DNA of 64,000 bases, from contig NZ_NAPS01000002.1 in NCBI RefSeq assembly GCF_004323185.1, positions 1,524,983 to 1,588,982 on the forward strand, in the 5' to 3' direction. Made by a program: the position numbers and the translations under genes. The notes under the pieces are model-generated. The model was not told where the DNA came from. It made no database searches and saw only the letters and a list, made by a program, of their open reading frames with translations. Source of the stretch: Westiellopsis prolifica IICB1. Lineage in GTDB: Bacteria; Cyanobacteriota; Cyanobacteriia; Cyanobacteriales; Nostocaceae. Below, in pieces: positions 1 through 9,497 of this stretch. Position 1 is the first letter of the stretch. Each line of letters begins with the position of its first letter.

Positions 1-1424
1 TTCAACTCTAAAATTTCGCCTTTCACATCAACGGTGATTTTCTTAGAAAGATCACCGTTTGCAACAGCTGTTGTCACAGCAGCAATGTTGCGGACTTGTG
101 CTGTTAAGGAACCCGCCATAAAGTTAACGCTGTCTGTTAAATCTTTCCAAGTCCCCGCAACACCTTTAACGTCTGCTTGCACACCGAGTTTTCCTTCCGA
201 TCCGACTTCTCTCGCAACCCGTGTGACTTCACTTGCAAAAGAGTTGAGTTGATCCACCATTATATTGATGGTGTTTTTCAGCTCCAGAATTTCCCCTTTC
301 ACCTGCACAGTAATTTTTTTAGAAAGATCACCATTGGCGATCGCTGTTGCAACCTCTGCAATACTCCGCACTTGGTCTGTGAGATTACCCGCCATCATAT
401 TTACTGCACCGGTTAAATCTTGCCAAGTCCCCGCAACACCTTTAACTTCTGCTTGGACGCCGAGTTTACCTTCGGTTCCTACTTCTCTCGCAACTCGCGT
501 CACTTCACTGGCAAAAGAACTAAGTTGATCTACCATCGTGTTGATGGTGTTTTTCAACTCTAGAATTTCGCCTTTCACATCAACGGTAATTTTTTTAGAA
601 AGATCACCGTTTGCAACAGCAGTAGTGACATCAGCAATGTTCCGCACCTGTGCTGTTAAGGAACCCGCCATAAAATTAACGCTATCAGTTAAATCTTTCC
701 AAGTTCCCGCAACACCTCTCACCTCCGCTTGCACACCGAGTTTACCCTCTGCACCCACTTCTCTCGCCACCCGCGTCACTTCCCCAGCAAAGGAGTTGAG
801 TTGATCGACCATTGTGTTGATGGTGTTTTTCAACTCGCGAATTTCACCTTTAACATCGACGGTAATTTTTTTAGAAAGATCACCATTCGCAACAGCTGTG
901 GTAACTTCGGCAATATTTCTTACCTGTGCTGTTAACGAACCCGCCATAAAGTTGACGCTATCAGTTAAATCTTTCCAAGTCCCACCCACACCTTTGACTT
1001 CTGCTTGAACACCGAGTTTACCTTCAGTTCCCACTTCTCTTGCAACTCGTGTTACTTCAGATGCAAAAGAATTGAGTTGATCCACCATGATGTTCACGGT
1101 GTTTTTCAACTCTAAAATTTCACCTTTGACATCGACGGTGATTTTCTTAGAAAGATCACCATTCGCAACAGCTGTAGTCACTTCAGCAATATTACGGACT
1201 TGGGCTGTTAAATTCCCTGCCATCAAGTTGACGCTATCAGTTAAATCTTTCCAAGTACCAGCCACCCCTGGGACTTCTGCTTGGACGCCGAGTTTACCTT
1301 CAGTTCCCACTTCCCTCGCCACCCGCGTCACTTCGCTGGCGAACCCATTCAACTGACCCACCATGGTGTTTACCATTTGGGCTGTTTGGAGAAATTCTCC
1401 CTTGAGGGGTCTACCGTCCATCTC
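1..1424 (-). repeat. 276-bp tandem repeat encoding HAMP units
   Basis: At least five consecutive 276-bp units lie inside the HAMP kinase gene. The marker AGAAAGATCACC (plus strand) recurs at about 45, 321, 597, 873 and 1149, always 276 bases apart. Units differ mainly at third codon positions, so they are constrained at protein level and probably homogenised by recombination. Copy number may vary between strains or be miscounted in assemblies. Confidence 0.85.
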
Positions 1425-1808
1425 TGGCGCGATCGTTTGGGAAAGATCACCATTTGCCACTGCTCGGATCACACGCGCTGTTTCCGCAGTCGGCTGGACT
1501 AAATCGGTAATGAGTGTATTGACAGAATCAACACAGCTAGACCATCCACCCCGCATGTTGCCCAGAGTTGCACGCTCACTAATTTTGCCGTCTTTACCAA
1601 CAACATTACCAATGCGCTGTAGCTCTGCTGTTAGTCGCTCATTTTGATCAATAATATCGTTGAGTGTATCAGCAATCTTTCCTGCCATTCCAGTTTGATC
1701 AATAGGCATCCGTGCCGAAAAGTCGCCTTTCTTGACTGCTGATAGTGTTCTGAGCAGTTGTTTTAAATCTAAATTGTCGCTTTCTTTGGTTAACTGTTCA
1801 GTGGCCAT
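1..1808 (-). CDS. Multi-HAMP sensor histidine kinase, N-terminal part (C-terminus beyond left edge)
   Basis: Read on the minus strand from the ATG at 1808, the frame is open for about 602 codons to the window edge. After a short helical N-terminus ([20 protein letters not shown]) it becomes a chain of HAMP signalling helices. Units of 276 bp (92 residues) recur with almost the same sequence, each with [18 protein letters not shown] and [16 protein letters not shown]; the period is exact at about 45, 321, 597, 873 and 1149. The first unit, near 1440, is more diverged. There is no signal peptide or membrane segment, so this part is predicted cytosolic. Multi-HAMP proteins of this kind usually end in a histidine kinase with receiver domains; that part lies outside the window, so the kinase call rests on family knowledge. 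Plus-strand frames here are shadows. Confidence 0.85.
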   Translation of the reverse strand, partial: MATEQLTKESDNLDLKQLLRTLSAVKKGDFSARMPIDQTGMAGKIADTLNDIIDQNERLTAELQRIGNVVGKDGKISERATLGNMRGGWSSCVDSVNTLITDLVQPTAETARVIRAVANGDLSQTIAPEMDGRPLKGEFLQTAQMVNTMVGQLNGFASEVTRVAREVGTEGKLGVQAEVPGVAGTWKDLTDSVNLMAGNLTAQVRNIAEVTTAVANGDLSKKITVDVKGEILELKNTVNIMVDQLNSFASEVTRVAREVGTEGKLGVQAEVKGVGGTWKDLTDSVNFMAGSLTAQVRNIAEVTTAVANGDLSKKITVDVKGEIRELKNTINTMVDQLNSFAGEVTRVAREVGAEGKLGVQAEVRGVAGTWKDLTDSVNFMAGSLTAQVRNIADVTTAVANGDLSKKITVDVKGEILELKNTINTMVDQLSSFASEVTRVAREVGTEGKLGVQAEVKGVAGTWQDLTGAVNMMAGNLTDQVRSIAEVATAIANGDLSKKITVQVKGEILELKNTINIMVDQLNSFASEVTRVAREVGSEGKLGVQADVKGVAGTWKDLTDSVNFMAGSLTAQVRNIAAVTTAVANGDLSKKITVDVKGEILEL

Positions 1809-2156
1809 ACGGATGCCTATAAAATAGATTATACTTTTTTGTGGTTGCCTGCTACTAGTTTCAATTACACTTTGCTGACATTGCTAAAGATATATCAACC
1901 AAATAGTTAGGCTACAGGAAACTTGGCTCTTCGTCCACTGGCTATGCAGACTTGGATGTATAGACTATAACGAAATTTAGAAAAATCGCGATCAAGCAAT
2001 AGAGATAAATCTATCTAAGGTATGATTAATTTTTATAAAGTTTGAAATTGGGCATTATACCTGTACCAGACGCGATATATCGCGTCTGGTACAAAATTTA
2101 TGTGTATCGTGATTAATGTGAAATGGTATAAGACGGTGTTTGAGTCCGTTTTAACG
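1809..2156. other. Intergenic region upstream of the HAMP kinase and downstream of hemN
   Basis: This AT-rich stretch of 348 bases holds no convincing gene. It should contain the promoter of the minus-strand HAMP kinase, near 1809-1900, but I cannot pick a clear -10/-35 pair. The part next to hemN carries the internally deleted MITE-like element at 2055-2131. Confidence 0.6.
2055..2131. repeat. MITE-like element, ATACCATTTCAC family, internally deleted copy
   Basis: A central palindrome (CCAGACGCGATATATCGCGTCTGG) is followed by the conserved right arm ATTAATGTGAAATGGTATAA. The left arm is reduced to TTATACC. The same arms and core occur at 10497-10605 and, with a different core, at 39676-39806 and 39873-39976. 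This is a short non-coding repeat just after the hemN stop codon. Confidence 0.7.
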
Positions 2157-3539
2157 TTAAATCGCCCGTGAGAATTTTTGCTCTTGTGTGAGGCGATGAG
2201 CATCAAAATTGACGGCAATATTTCTTACTAATAATCTACCAATTTCTGTAATTCCAATTTCATTTTTGGATAGGCTGACTAATCCATCTGATTCCAAAAG
2301 TTGTAATGCTGCTAATTCTTGAGCAAAATACTCATCAAAACAGATGTGATACTTATCCTCAATTTCTTGTTTATCCAGTTTGGCATGAGACATCAGCCGC
2401 ATAATCACATCTCGTCTGAGAATATCATCTGCATTTAACTTAATACCTTTACCAATGGGTAAAATATCCTCATTAATTGCTTGATAATAATCACGCAATC
2501 GCTTGTGATTCTGGGCATAGGCATCTTCTAGCATACTCACGGATGTGGCACCAAAACCAAAAAGTTCTGCTTGCGCCCAAGTGGTATAACCTTGGAAATT
2601 ACGCTTGAGTGTATAATTACGTTGAGCGATCGCTAATTCATCATGAGGTTTGGCAAAATGATCCATCCCGATGAACAGATATTTATTACTAGTTAACTCT
2701 TCAATCGTCATTTTCAAAATCTCTAATTTCTCCTCTGGTGCTGGTAGCGCATCCTTAGCAATTTTTTTCTGGATTGATTTTACCCACGGTACATAGGCAA
2801 AATTAAAGACTGCGATCCGATCAGGATCTAACTCGATTGTTTTTTTAATTGTCTGGTGAAAGCTTTGATAAGTTTGATACGGTAGACCATAAATTAAGTC
2901 TACATTCACACTTTGAAACCCTGCTTCTCTAATCCAGTCCATTACTTCAAATAGGTTTTTTTCTGGATGGACGCGATTGATAGCTGCTTGCACTTGGGGA
3001 TTAAAATCTTGAATCCCAAAACTAATGCGATTAAAACCAATCTCTTTGAGAAAGAAAATGTATTCCTTATCAACGTAGCGGGGATTGATTTCGAGAGAGA
3101 TTTCTGCTTGGGGTTCGAAGCGGAAGTGACGAGTAATATTATTCCAGAGATTTTCTACCTGTCCTAAACTTAAATAATTTGGTGTTCCGCCACCCCAATG
3201 CATTTGTACTGCTTGTCTATTTGTATCAATTAAAGATGCTGTGCGCTTGATTTCTCGCTCTAGATATTCTAGATAATTTTTGGCAATATTTTTGTTATTA
3301 GAAATAACTACATTGCAGCCGCAGAAATAACAAGCACTCTGACAAAAGGGAATATGAAAATACAAAGATAAAGGCGTCTTTCTTTGATTTGAACAAGCTA
3401 TTGCATCCTCAAATTCCGATGCTGTAAATGCTGCGTTCAATTCTGTAGCGGGTGGGTAACTCGTATATCTGGGTGTGGGAATATCGTACTTTTTGATGAT
3501 ATCTATGTCGAACTTCACACCAGGAATTTGCAAAACCAT
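2157..3539 (-). CDS. hemN: Oxygen-independent coproporphyrinogen III oxidase (radical SAM)
   Basis: HemN converts coproporphyrinogen III to protoporphyrinogen IX without oxygen, using S-adenosylmethionine and a 4Fe-4S cluster; this is the low-oxygen route for heme and chlorophyll synthesis. The radical-SAM motif CxxxCxxC is intact at C66, C70 and C73 (HIPFCQSACYFCGC), followed by the GGGTP SAM-binding loop and the HemN C-terminal domain. The ATG at 3539 (MVLQIPGVKFD) fits the usual cyanobacterial N-terminus; a GTG at 3557 would add six residues. Length is 460 aa, normal for HemN. Downstream of the heme oxygenase gene on the same strand with a 264-base gap, so the two may share low-oxygen regulation, as ho2 and hemN do in other cyanobacteria. 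Confidence 0.93.
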   Translation of the reverse strand: MVLQIPGVKFDIDIIKKYDIPTPRYTSYPPATELNAAFTASEFEDAIACSNQRKTPLSLYFHIPFCQSACYFCGCNVVISNNKNIAKNYLEYLEREIKRTASLIDTNRQAVQMHWGGGTPNYLSLGQVENLWNNITRHFRFEPQAEISLEINPRYVDKEYIFFLKEIGFNRISFGIQDFNPQVQAAINRVHPEKNLFEVMDWIREAGFQSVNVDLIYGLPYQTYQSFHQTIKKTIELDPDRIAVFNFAYVPWVKSIQKKIAKDALPAPEEKLEILKMTIEELTSNKYLFIGMDHFAKPHDELAIAQRNYTLKRNFQGYTTWAQAELFGFGATSVSMLEDAYAQNHKRLRDYYQAINEDILPIGKGIKLNADDILRRDVIMRLMSHAKLDKQEIEDKYHICFDEYFAQELAALQLLESDGLVSLSKNEIGITEIGRLLVRNIAVNFDAHRLTQEQKFSRAI

Positions 3540-3803
3540 CGAATTTTTTCCAATCACTAAGGGTATATGGGTATAGATTTCAGAGGTTATTTATAAAGTA
3601 AAAATCAAATCACTGTAGGGTATGTTAGGCGCTTTTATAATGTTTTTCGTGAAAAATTTAGCTCATAAAAGTGCTTAACGCATCGCCAATAACTGGTGTG
3701 TTAGGCTGAAGCCATAACACAACGGCAATAAAGCGGGAGGAACATCCACGCCGCTTTTTGCCTCCCCTACTTAAGATTTACTTTATAAATAGTCTCTCAG
3801 TGT
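3540..3803. other. Spacer between heme oxygenase gene and hemN with small inverted repeat
   Basis: The 264-base gap contains the common cyanobacterial spacer words GTTAGGCTGAAGCCATAACAC and AAAGCGG...CCGCTTTTTG (about 3734-3760), a 7-bp stem followed by T's when read on the plus strand. On the minus strand, the direction of transcription, it is only a weak terminator candidate. No open frame of note. Confidence 0.4.
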
Positions 3804-4517
3804 TCAATTGATAACTACTTCCGTGCTACCAGTGTTATGACCACGTGTTAGGGAATTAAACAAAACTTGTCCAATTGCTTGAATTAAATTTCCTTCTAGT
3901 TCTTGAGCCATTTTCATATTGAAACCGAAGGAATTATTTGCTTCTGCAACAATTTTTTCGGCTGTAGCATCGTCAATAGTTAATGTGTCTAATGCTTGAC
4001 GATACTTGTCTTTAAAAGCTTTTTTGTCTGGAATTTGGTCAAAATTATAAAAAGACGTACCTTGATAACCTTCTAACTTTAAGACTGACTGAGCAATTTT
4101 TTGTAACATTTGACCACCAGAAAGATCCCCCATGTAGCGGGTGTATGCGTGTCCGATTAATAACTCAGGTGCAGTTGCAGATAATTCTCGAATTCGAGCA
4201 ATATAACTTTGAGCAACGGGAGATGGTTGTACACAAGTTCGCCAGTCTTTCCCATAGTAAAATTCCATATCTTTCTCTAAAGCAGCTTGGCGATTTAGTT
4301 CTGGGAAATAAATACCGCTGACTATGGGATGAGTTCGATGTTTTTCTATTTCTGTTTCGAGTTGGCTGTAGACATAATACAAGTTACCTAAAAACTTGCC
4401 AAAGCAGCTTCTATCTACAACCCCTTTGAGAAAACACTTCATAAATCCAACATTTTCTGCTGCTGTATGGGATTTTTGGGTTCCGGTACGAAGTTTAATC
4501 GCTAGATTGTTACTCAT
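3804..4517 (-). CDS. ho: Heme oxygenase (biliverdin-forming)
   Basis: Opens heme to biliverdin IXalpha, CO and iron using reduced ferredoxin; biliverdin is the precursor of phycocyanobilin for the phycobilisome and of phytochrome chromophores. The proximal heme ligand is the histidine in GTQKSHTAAENVGF (H17), and the distal helix glycines are in YMGDLSGGQML. At 237 aa it has full family length, ending in the typical SLTRG..GSTEV. The ATG at 4517 is chosen because AAGGA lies 7 bases upstream; an in-frame ATG at 4544 has no such site. The pairing with hemN suggests the low-oxygen isozyme (HO2) rather than the constitutive HO1, but sequence alone cannot separate them here. Confidence 0.92.
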   Translation of the reverse strand: MSNNLAIKLRTGTQKSHTAAENVGFMKCFLKGVVDRSCFGKFLGNLYYVYSQLETEIEKHRTHPIVSGIYFPELNRQAALEKDMEFYYGKDWRTCVQPSPVAQSYIARIRELSATAPELLIGHAYTRYMGDLSGGQMLQKIAQSVLKLEGYQGTSFYNFDQIPDKKAFKDKYRQALDTLTIDDATAEKIVAEANNSFGFNMKMAQELEGNLIQAIGQVLFNSLTRGHNTGSTEVVIN

Positions 4518-4988
4518 TGTTTTTTCCTTCATCTCAAAACGCAAGCTGATATTTACCAGTTCACTGTCAACGCCAGCGTTGAAGAGTTATTATTCAGGTT
4601 GATGAAAGGATCTGCATCATGACCATCAGCTAATCACACCACCGATGCAGACCCAAGCCATGTTGATTTCTACCAAAATCATTTAACTATTTAATCACTG
4701 GATAACCATATAACTATTTATATTTTTTCATATTTCTCTGATTTTAGATGCATGTGAATCTAAATTTTGTTTGTCAACTAGATATTTGAAATTTGTCACA
4801 AAAATTATTTTTGAAATTACTTTAAATAAATTAGCTAAATCATAAATTTAGTTATATGTAGATGGCGATCGCTCAGTTATAGCAAATTAAGGATTTTTGT
4901 AAATTTTCCGACACCCCTACACCGTAAACCCTACTTTCTAACCCCTATATTCGCTACCGTAATTAGAAGTACCATCTGGAGAGCAACC
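4518..4988. promoter_or_regulatory. Divergent promoter region of heme oxygenase and acyltransferase genes
   Basis: An AT-rich 471-base region separates two divergent genes and must hold both promoters. An inverted repeat TCTGCATC (4611-4618) / GATGCAGA (4644-4651) lies about 95-135 bases upstream of the heme oxygenase start and is a candidate operator; its role is inferred only from position. A HIP1 octamer sits near 4865. No gene is seen. Confidence 0.4.
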
Positions 4989-6425
4989 TTGCCTGATTCT
5001 ATTCAACATGCCCAATCACGGCTAGAGTTTATTCCCCAACGCTTCAACCCTGTTGTACTCCGTCTTGCCCAGTGGTTGCTGCCTATTTTGCTACGATTTC
5101 GGCTCAGACCCTGGCTACCATCTGGTATTTCTCGCATTCAAGTTAAGAATGCAGAAACTTTAGCTCAGTTATATCAACAATTCCAAGCTGGAAAAGTGCG
5201 CTTTTTGATGGCATTTCGTCATCCAGAGGTAGACGATCCACTATGTATGTTATACCTATTGTCGCGAGCAGTACCACGGATGGCGCGTCAGCAAGGAATT
5301 TTCCTACAATACCCGATTCATTCGCACTTCATTTATGAACGGGGAATGTTATTGTGGGCAGGAGATTGGCTAGGTTGGTTTTTCTCGAATTTGGGGGGAA
5401 CTCCCATTCGCCGGGGTAAGCGACTGGATAAGCAAGGTATTCAAAATGCGCGAAATTTGTTTGCTAACGGAAAAATGCCGATCGCAGTTGCTCCCGAAGG
5501 TGCTACCAATGGACATAGTGGGATTATTAGCCCTTTAGAACCTGGGGTGGCTCAATTTGGGTTTTGGTGTGTAGAAGATTTGCACAAAGCCAAGCGTTCA
5601 GAAGAAGTTTTGATTGTGCCAATTACGATTCAGTATAGTTATGTAAAACCGCCTTGGGCAAAATTAAATTGGCTGTTGAGTCAATTAGAAGCTGACTGTG
5701 GTTTACCAGTGCAGACTATAGAAACATCTAATGTCCCTAATCCTGAAGAGATTTACTATCAACGCCTGTTACCACTTGCGGAACATTTGTTAACACAGAT
5801 GGAAGGATTTTATCAGCGCTTTTATCATCAGGATTTACCTGCAATTAATCATGATGGTGATATTGATGCTGAAGCGATCGCCAATCCCAATCAAATGTTA
5901 ATCGCTAGACTTCGTCGCCTACAAGAAATCGCTTTGCAAGTTGCCGAGCAATATTTTGGATTACAATCACAAGGAAATTTTATTGACCGTTGTCGCCGTT
6001 TAGAGGAAGCGGGTTGGAGTTATATTTACAGAGATGATGTACCAGATATCAATACTTTGTCACCCTTCCAACGGGGATTAGCAGACTGGGTAGCAGCAGA
6101 AGCAGAACTGCGAATGCGACATATGCGTTTAGTAGAAACTTTTGCAGCAGTTACTGGGACTTATGTCAAGGAAAAACCCAGTGCCGAAAGATTTGCAGAA
6201 ACAGCACTACTGATATTTGATCTGACTGCTCGGATCAAAAATAATACAAAACTACCAGGGCGTCCCCGTTTGGGTTGGCGACAGGCGCTAATTACAGTCG
6301 GTGAACCAATCTCAGTGACACAACGTTGGGCAAAATATCAAAGCGATCGCCATGCAGCCAGAGTTGGGGTGAATGAGTTGACAAAAGAACTGTATCAAGT
6401 TTTAGAACAATTAATTAAGGCATAA
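4989..6425 (+). CDS. PlsC-like 1-acyl-glycerol-3-phosphate acyltransferase family protein
   Basis: A 478-aa protein with a glycerolipid acyltransferase core: HPEVDD (the HX4D catalytic motif, about residue 77), GGTPIRRG (about 137) and PEGATNGHSG (about 170, in the position of the EGTR motif). The C-terminal half is long and helical and is not part of minimal PlsC. The family transfers acyl groups to lysophosphatidate or related acceptors at the membrane face. The start is a TTG at 4989 preceded by GGAGAG; no ATG exists before the conserved region begins, which makes TTG the best choice. The exact acceptor is unknown. Confidence 0.75.
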   Translation: MPDSIQHAQSRLEFIPQRFNPVVLRLAQWLLPILLRFRLRPWLPSGISRIQVKNAETLAQLYQQFQAGKVRFLMAFRHPEVDDPLCMLYLLSRAVPRMARQQGIFLQYPIHSHFIYERGMLLWAGDWLGWFFSNLGGTPIRRGKRLDKQGIQNARNLFANGKMPIAVAPEGATNGHSGIISPLEPGVAQFGFWCVEDLHKAKRSEEVLIVPITIQYSYVKPPWAKLNWLLSQLEADCGLPVQTIETSNVPNPEEIYYQRLLPLAEHLLTQMEGFYQRFYHQDLPAINHDGDIDAEAIANPNQMLIARLRRLQEIALQVAEQYFGLQSQGNFIDRCRRLEEAGWSYIYRDDVPDINTLSPFQRGLADWVAAEAELRMRHMRLVETFAAVTGTYVKEKPSAERFAETALLIFDLTARIKNNTKLPGRPRLGWRQALITVGEPISVTQRWAKYQSDRHAARVGVNELTKELYQVLEQLIKA

Positions 6426-6496
6426 CGTGTTGCAGCTATATCAAGTTGTATTTGGATGCTTGTATATAGCTGTCAATGTGAACCGATACGGCTTCT

Positions 6497-6718
6497 TTAG
6501 AGCAAAGACAAGAATTCTTCAACACTAAGGTCAACATCTCGAATAATAGCTCGCAGTGTACCTTTAGCCAATTCTTGATGATCTGGAACAACAATTTGAG
6601 CAAACGGTTTATCCCTTCGCATAATGATGTGACTACTTTCTCTACGTTTTTGATAGAAACCAATTTTTTCTAAAACTTTGATACACTCTTTCCCCAAAAT
6701 ACTAGGCAACTTACTCAC
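6497..6718 (-). CDS. hicA: HicA-type mRNA interferase toxin
   Basis: A 73-aa protein with the HicA double-stranded-RNA-binding-like fold: a basic N-terminus (GKECIKVLEKIGF), the catalytic histidine region SSHIIMRR and the end motif GTLRAIIRDVDLSVEEF. HicA toxins cut mRNA during translation and are held in check by HicB. The start ATG overlaps the stop of the upstream hicB (ATGA), so the pair is translationally coupled. The length is typical and nothing looks damaged. Confidence 0.88.
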   Translation of the reverse strand: MSKLPSILGKECIKVLEKIGFYQKRRESSHIIMRRDKPFAQIVVPDHQELAKGTLRAIIRDVDLSVEEFLSLL

Positions 6719-6933
6719 ACGACTACCAAGAATGTTTCAAAGTTGTCTTCTGGTACAGATAAGCCATCTTCTTCTAGAGCGGTAACATAGCCTGCAATAG
6801 CTTCCTTGATGTTTGACAGAGCCTCTTCTTTAGTTTTTCCCTGGCTATTACATCCCTTTAAACTTGGACACTCCGCAATCCAGTAACCATCTTCATCTTT
6901 ATATAAGATTACTTGTCTTGTATGCTGGCTCAT
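6715..6933 (-). CDS. hicB: HicB-type antitoxin
   Basis: A 72-aa HicB with the partial RNase H-like fold: DEDGYWIAECPSLKGC, then GKTKEEALSNIKEAI. It lacks an added DNA-binding domain, which is common for short HicB proteins. It is the first gene of the pair and overlaps hicA by four bases. The antitoxin binds HicA and probably represses the operon promoter just upstream (6934-6996). Confidence 0.88.
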   Translation of the reverse strand: MSQHTRQVILYKDEDGYWIAECPSLKGCNSQGKTKEEALSNIKEAIAGYVTALEEDGLSVPEDNFETFLVVV

Positions 6934-6996
6934 CTCTACAAACCATATAGTCGTTTCTCATTTTACCTTTGAATCATAGGTGTATGTTGACTTGGA

Positions 6997-7542
6997 TTAA
7001 TTACAGTTTTGACTATTTGCTTTCACTGGTCGTCTTCCCCACGGCTTGAGAACCGAAATCGCAATGATGATAGAAAGAAAAAGAGCCTGAATTATACTTC
7101 CAATCAACACACCTTTCGCATCAAAGTTATATATTGGACTATTTAAAGCTTGTAACCCTTCTTGAGCCGCTAGTTTTTCAGCGGTGTTACCCCAGGGAAA
7201 TAACCAAAATGTTCCAAAAATGATCAATCCAGTTGTCAGTATCCACTTAGTAATTACCCAGTAAAACTTAGTAAATCCATAATTGGTCATCCAGCACAGA
7301 AATGTTGCGCTCAAAACTGAACCAATTGCAGAGGGAATCACAATGTAGTCATCGAGCAGATTAATCGCTGAGTTGAGGGCGTAGAGTACCTCTGCATGAG
7401 TTGATTTTGTATTTCTCAATGAGAGAAGAAACATACTTAAGACGGTTCCTGTCCAAAGGGCTGCAAAACCAATATGCGCGGACAACAACCAGTTTTTCTG
7501 TCTGATGCTCAACTTTGGCATTTTTCTTTTATGGTGTGACAC
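6997..7542 (-). CDS. Four-helix membrane protein, DUF2269-like
   Basis: A 181-aa protein with four predicted membrane helices: around residues 20-40 (HIGFAALWTGTVLSMFLLSL), 68-88, 95-115 and 145-165. The N-terminal histidine and overall plan resemble DUF2269-type integral membrane proteins, whose function is unknown. It lies 71 bases downstream of a MarR-type regulator on the same strand, so the two are probably co-transcribed and the regulator may control this gene. Confidence 0.6.
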   Translation of the reverse strand: MSHHKRKMPKLSIRQKNWLLSAHIGFAALWTGTVLSMFLLSLRNTKSTHAEVLYALNSAINLLDDYIVIPSAIGSVLSATFLCWMTNYGFTKFYWVITKWILTTGLIIFGTFWLFPWGNTAEKLAAQEGLQALNSPIYNFDAKGVLIGSIIQALFLSIIIAISVLKPWGRRPVKANSQNCN

Positions 7543-7613
7543 ATAAGATTCATGTAGTGATAATTAATATATTAAGTAATTTGCATAGAGTCAACTTCCA
7601 AAGCTTAAAATTG

Positions 7614-8081
7614 CTAGATTAGGTTTTGAACAATTTGATCTAATATCTTCAAAACTGCTTCCTGGTCTGCTTCTGGAATGTTTGTGGTTGCTTTGTCAAT
7701 TGTTTGTGCGCCGATTGAGGGTAGGACTTTCATCAGTCGTTTTCCTTCGTCAGTGAGCCAGATGCGGACAATGCGACGATCATCGCGATCGCGCTCTCGC
7801 TGGACAAGCTTACGATCCTCCATTCGATCAACCACTCCAGTTAACGTTGCGCCCAACTGCTTCAACTTGTCAGCGATTCCAGTCGTTGAAAGACCATCTT
7901 CTTCCCACAGACAACATAAAACAAGGTAGTGAAACGGGGTCAATCCATAAGGTTCTAGCCGCTCTAGGAAATCCCGATACATCAACTGAGATGCAAGTTT
8001 TAGCTTGTACCCCAAATTGTAAGGGGCTAGAGCATATCGCCATTGCTGAAGAAAATCAGAATTTGAGGATGAACTAGGCAT
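7614..8081 (-). CDS. MarR family transcriptional regulator
   Basis: A 155-aa winged-helix regulator. Helices around LTPFHYLVLCCLWEEDG and STTGIADKLKQLGATLTGVV form the HTH, and the wing is RERDRDDRRIVRIWLTDEG, the MarR signature. MarR dimers repress nearby genes until a small phenolic or oxidising ligand binds. The gene leads a likely two-gene unit with the downstream membrane protein; the ligand cannot be told from sequence. Confidence 0.88.
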   Translation of the reverse strand: MPSSSSNSDFLQQWRYALAPYNLGYKLKLASQLMYRDFLERLEPYGLTPFHYLVLCCLWEEDGLSTTGIADKLKQLGATLTGVVDRMEDRKLVQRERDRDDRRIVRIWLTDEGKRLMKVLPSIGAQTIDKATTNIPEADQEAVLKILDQIVQNLI

Positions 8082-8262
8082 TTCAAAACAAGATGAATCG
8101 CTAATTAACTATTCTATGCTCTGACAATGAATGGTAGAAGCAAACGTCGAATTCAAGAAAAAAGTTAGAACAATTAATTACACATTTTTCAAGCTGTTCC
8201 CCGTTAAGAGTTCCCTCTTCCCTGATCTCCAGGAATTAACTTAATTTTGCCTAACCACTTAA

Positions 8263-9096
8263 CTATTTACTAATGGGTACATTAGGCAAGCGACTCCACT
8301 CATTCCATGAACCATCATAGTTCCGCACATTTGGATAGCCGAGTAAGTATTTCAAGACAAACCAAGTGCAGGCTGATCGCCCACCAATTGCACAGTAGGG
8401 AAACACTTCCTTGTCAGATGTAACACCATTGCTATTGTAGAGCGTCTGTAATTCATCTAATGATTTGAAAGTTCCATCTTCGTTCAGTGTGAGTATATGT
8501 TCAATATGAACTGAACCTGGAATGTGTCCTGCGCGTTCCGTCTCTTCTGGTGGATTCATCAAAAAGTGTTCTCCACGGTATTCTTGAATAGTCCGAACAT
8601 CCAATAACACACGATCAGTTTGACCAATGGATGCGTGAATTTCTTCAGACAATACCCGCAGACTGGCATCAAGTGGTTTTGCATGGTACTGTGTTGGTGC
8701 AAAATTCGATAATTCTGTTGTCACTGGACGACTTTGCGACATCCACTTTTGATGTCCACCGTTCAAAACTCGGACATCGTGATGTCCAAACAATTTTAAC
8801 AGCCAGAAGATCCAAGCTCCTGTTCCAGGGTAGCTGCCATAGGCAACAATAGTTGTTTCATTGGTAATACCAGAGCGTGAAAGCAGTTTCTCTATCGCAG
8901 TCGCATCCAGATTGATGCGGAGATCAGGTAGAAGCAGATCAGTGAAGATATTCCAAAAAACTGCACCAGGAATGTGATTATTTTTGTATGGCTCTGGACT
9001 CGTATCAACTTCTACTACGCGGATGTTGGGATCGTTGAGATGATTAGCCAACCATTGTATATCAATTAAAACTTCAGGATGAGCATAATCAGCCAT
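8263..9096 (-). CDS. Thiosulfate/3-mercaptopyruvate sulfurtransferase (two rhodanese domains)
   Basis: A 277-aa tandem rhodanese. The N-terminal domain (about 1-140) is structural. The C-terminal domain carries the active-site cysteine at about residue 235 in PYCAIGGRSACTW, the loop that receives the persulfide sulfur; this loop resembles the CRIGERS loop of SseA-type enzymes more than classic CRKGVT. The conserved HIPGAV and HIPGSV turns are present. The ATG at 9096 is chosen for its AGGAG 7 bases upstream; an upstream in-frame ATG at 9171 has no such site. Sulfur donor and acceptor are not determinable. Confidence 0.85.
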   Translation of the reverse strand: MADYAHPEVLIDIQWLANHLNDPNIRVVEVDTSPEPYKNNHIPGAVFWNIFTDLLLPDLRINLDATAIEKLLSRSGITNETTIVAYGSYPGTGAWIFWLLKLFGHHDVRVLNGGHQKWMSQSRPVTTELSNFAPTQYHAKPLDASLRVLSEEIHASIGQTDRVLLDVRTIQEYRGEHFLMNPPEETERAGHIPGSVHIEHILTLNEDGTFKSLDELQTLYNSNGVTSDKEVFPYCAIGGRSACTWFVLKYLLGYPNVRNYDGSWNEWSRLPNVPISK

Positions 9097-9309
9097 AAAG
9101 TTACTCCTGAAAATAGTGTGAACTCGGTTAATGGATGAACAATTGCCAATCGAAGAGGAGTAGTTCATCACAGATAAACCGGATAAAGTTAGGTTGCTAA
9201 CTTTGCAAAAACGCTGAAGCTAGATTAAATTTGGCTACTCAGTTTCGTATAGACCTTGATCGAGTACACTTTGCTCTCGTAGCGATCGCAAAACCGAACA
9301 GTAAGAATC

Positions 9310-9483
9310 ATGAAAACTTCTTTACAAGCTTTACTTCAAGCGATCGCTCAAGCTCATAATCAACAAGAAACGAGTCATCAGGATGATCCGGCCTTTAATA
9401 CAGACAATTTGACGGATCTAAACGCACCATGCCTACATTATTGTACACGACTAGCAGCGCTGCGTTCAAATACAACGGTCTAA
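9310..9483 (+). CDS. Possible small protein of 57 residues
   Basis: ATG at 9310 opens a 57-codon frame (MKTSLQALLQAIAQAHNQQE... ending RSNTTV). It begins with an amphipathic helix-like stretch and has two cysteines in NAPCLHYC. The HIP1 octamer falls inside it. It lies between divergently and convergently placed genes, with only a weak ribosome-binding site. I do not recognise it; it could be chance. Confidence 0.3.
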   Translation: MKTSLQALLQAIAQAHNQQETSHQDDPAFNTDNLTDLNAPCLHYCTRLAALRSNTTV

Positions 9484-9497
9484 TTCTGATAACACAA

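Noticed and set aside
34..1647. Series of plus-strand frames of 60-95 codons opposite the HAMP kinase
   Set aside because: They repeat with the 276-bp period of the HAMP units on the other strand and are shadows.
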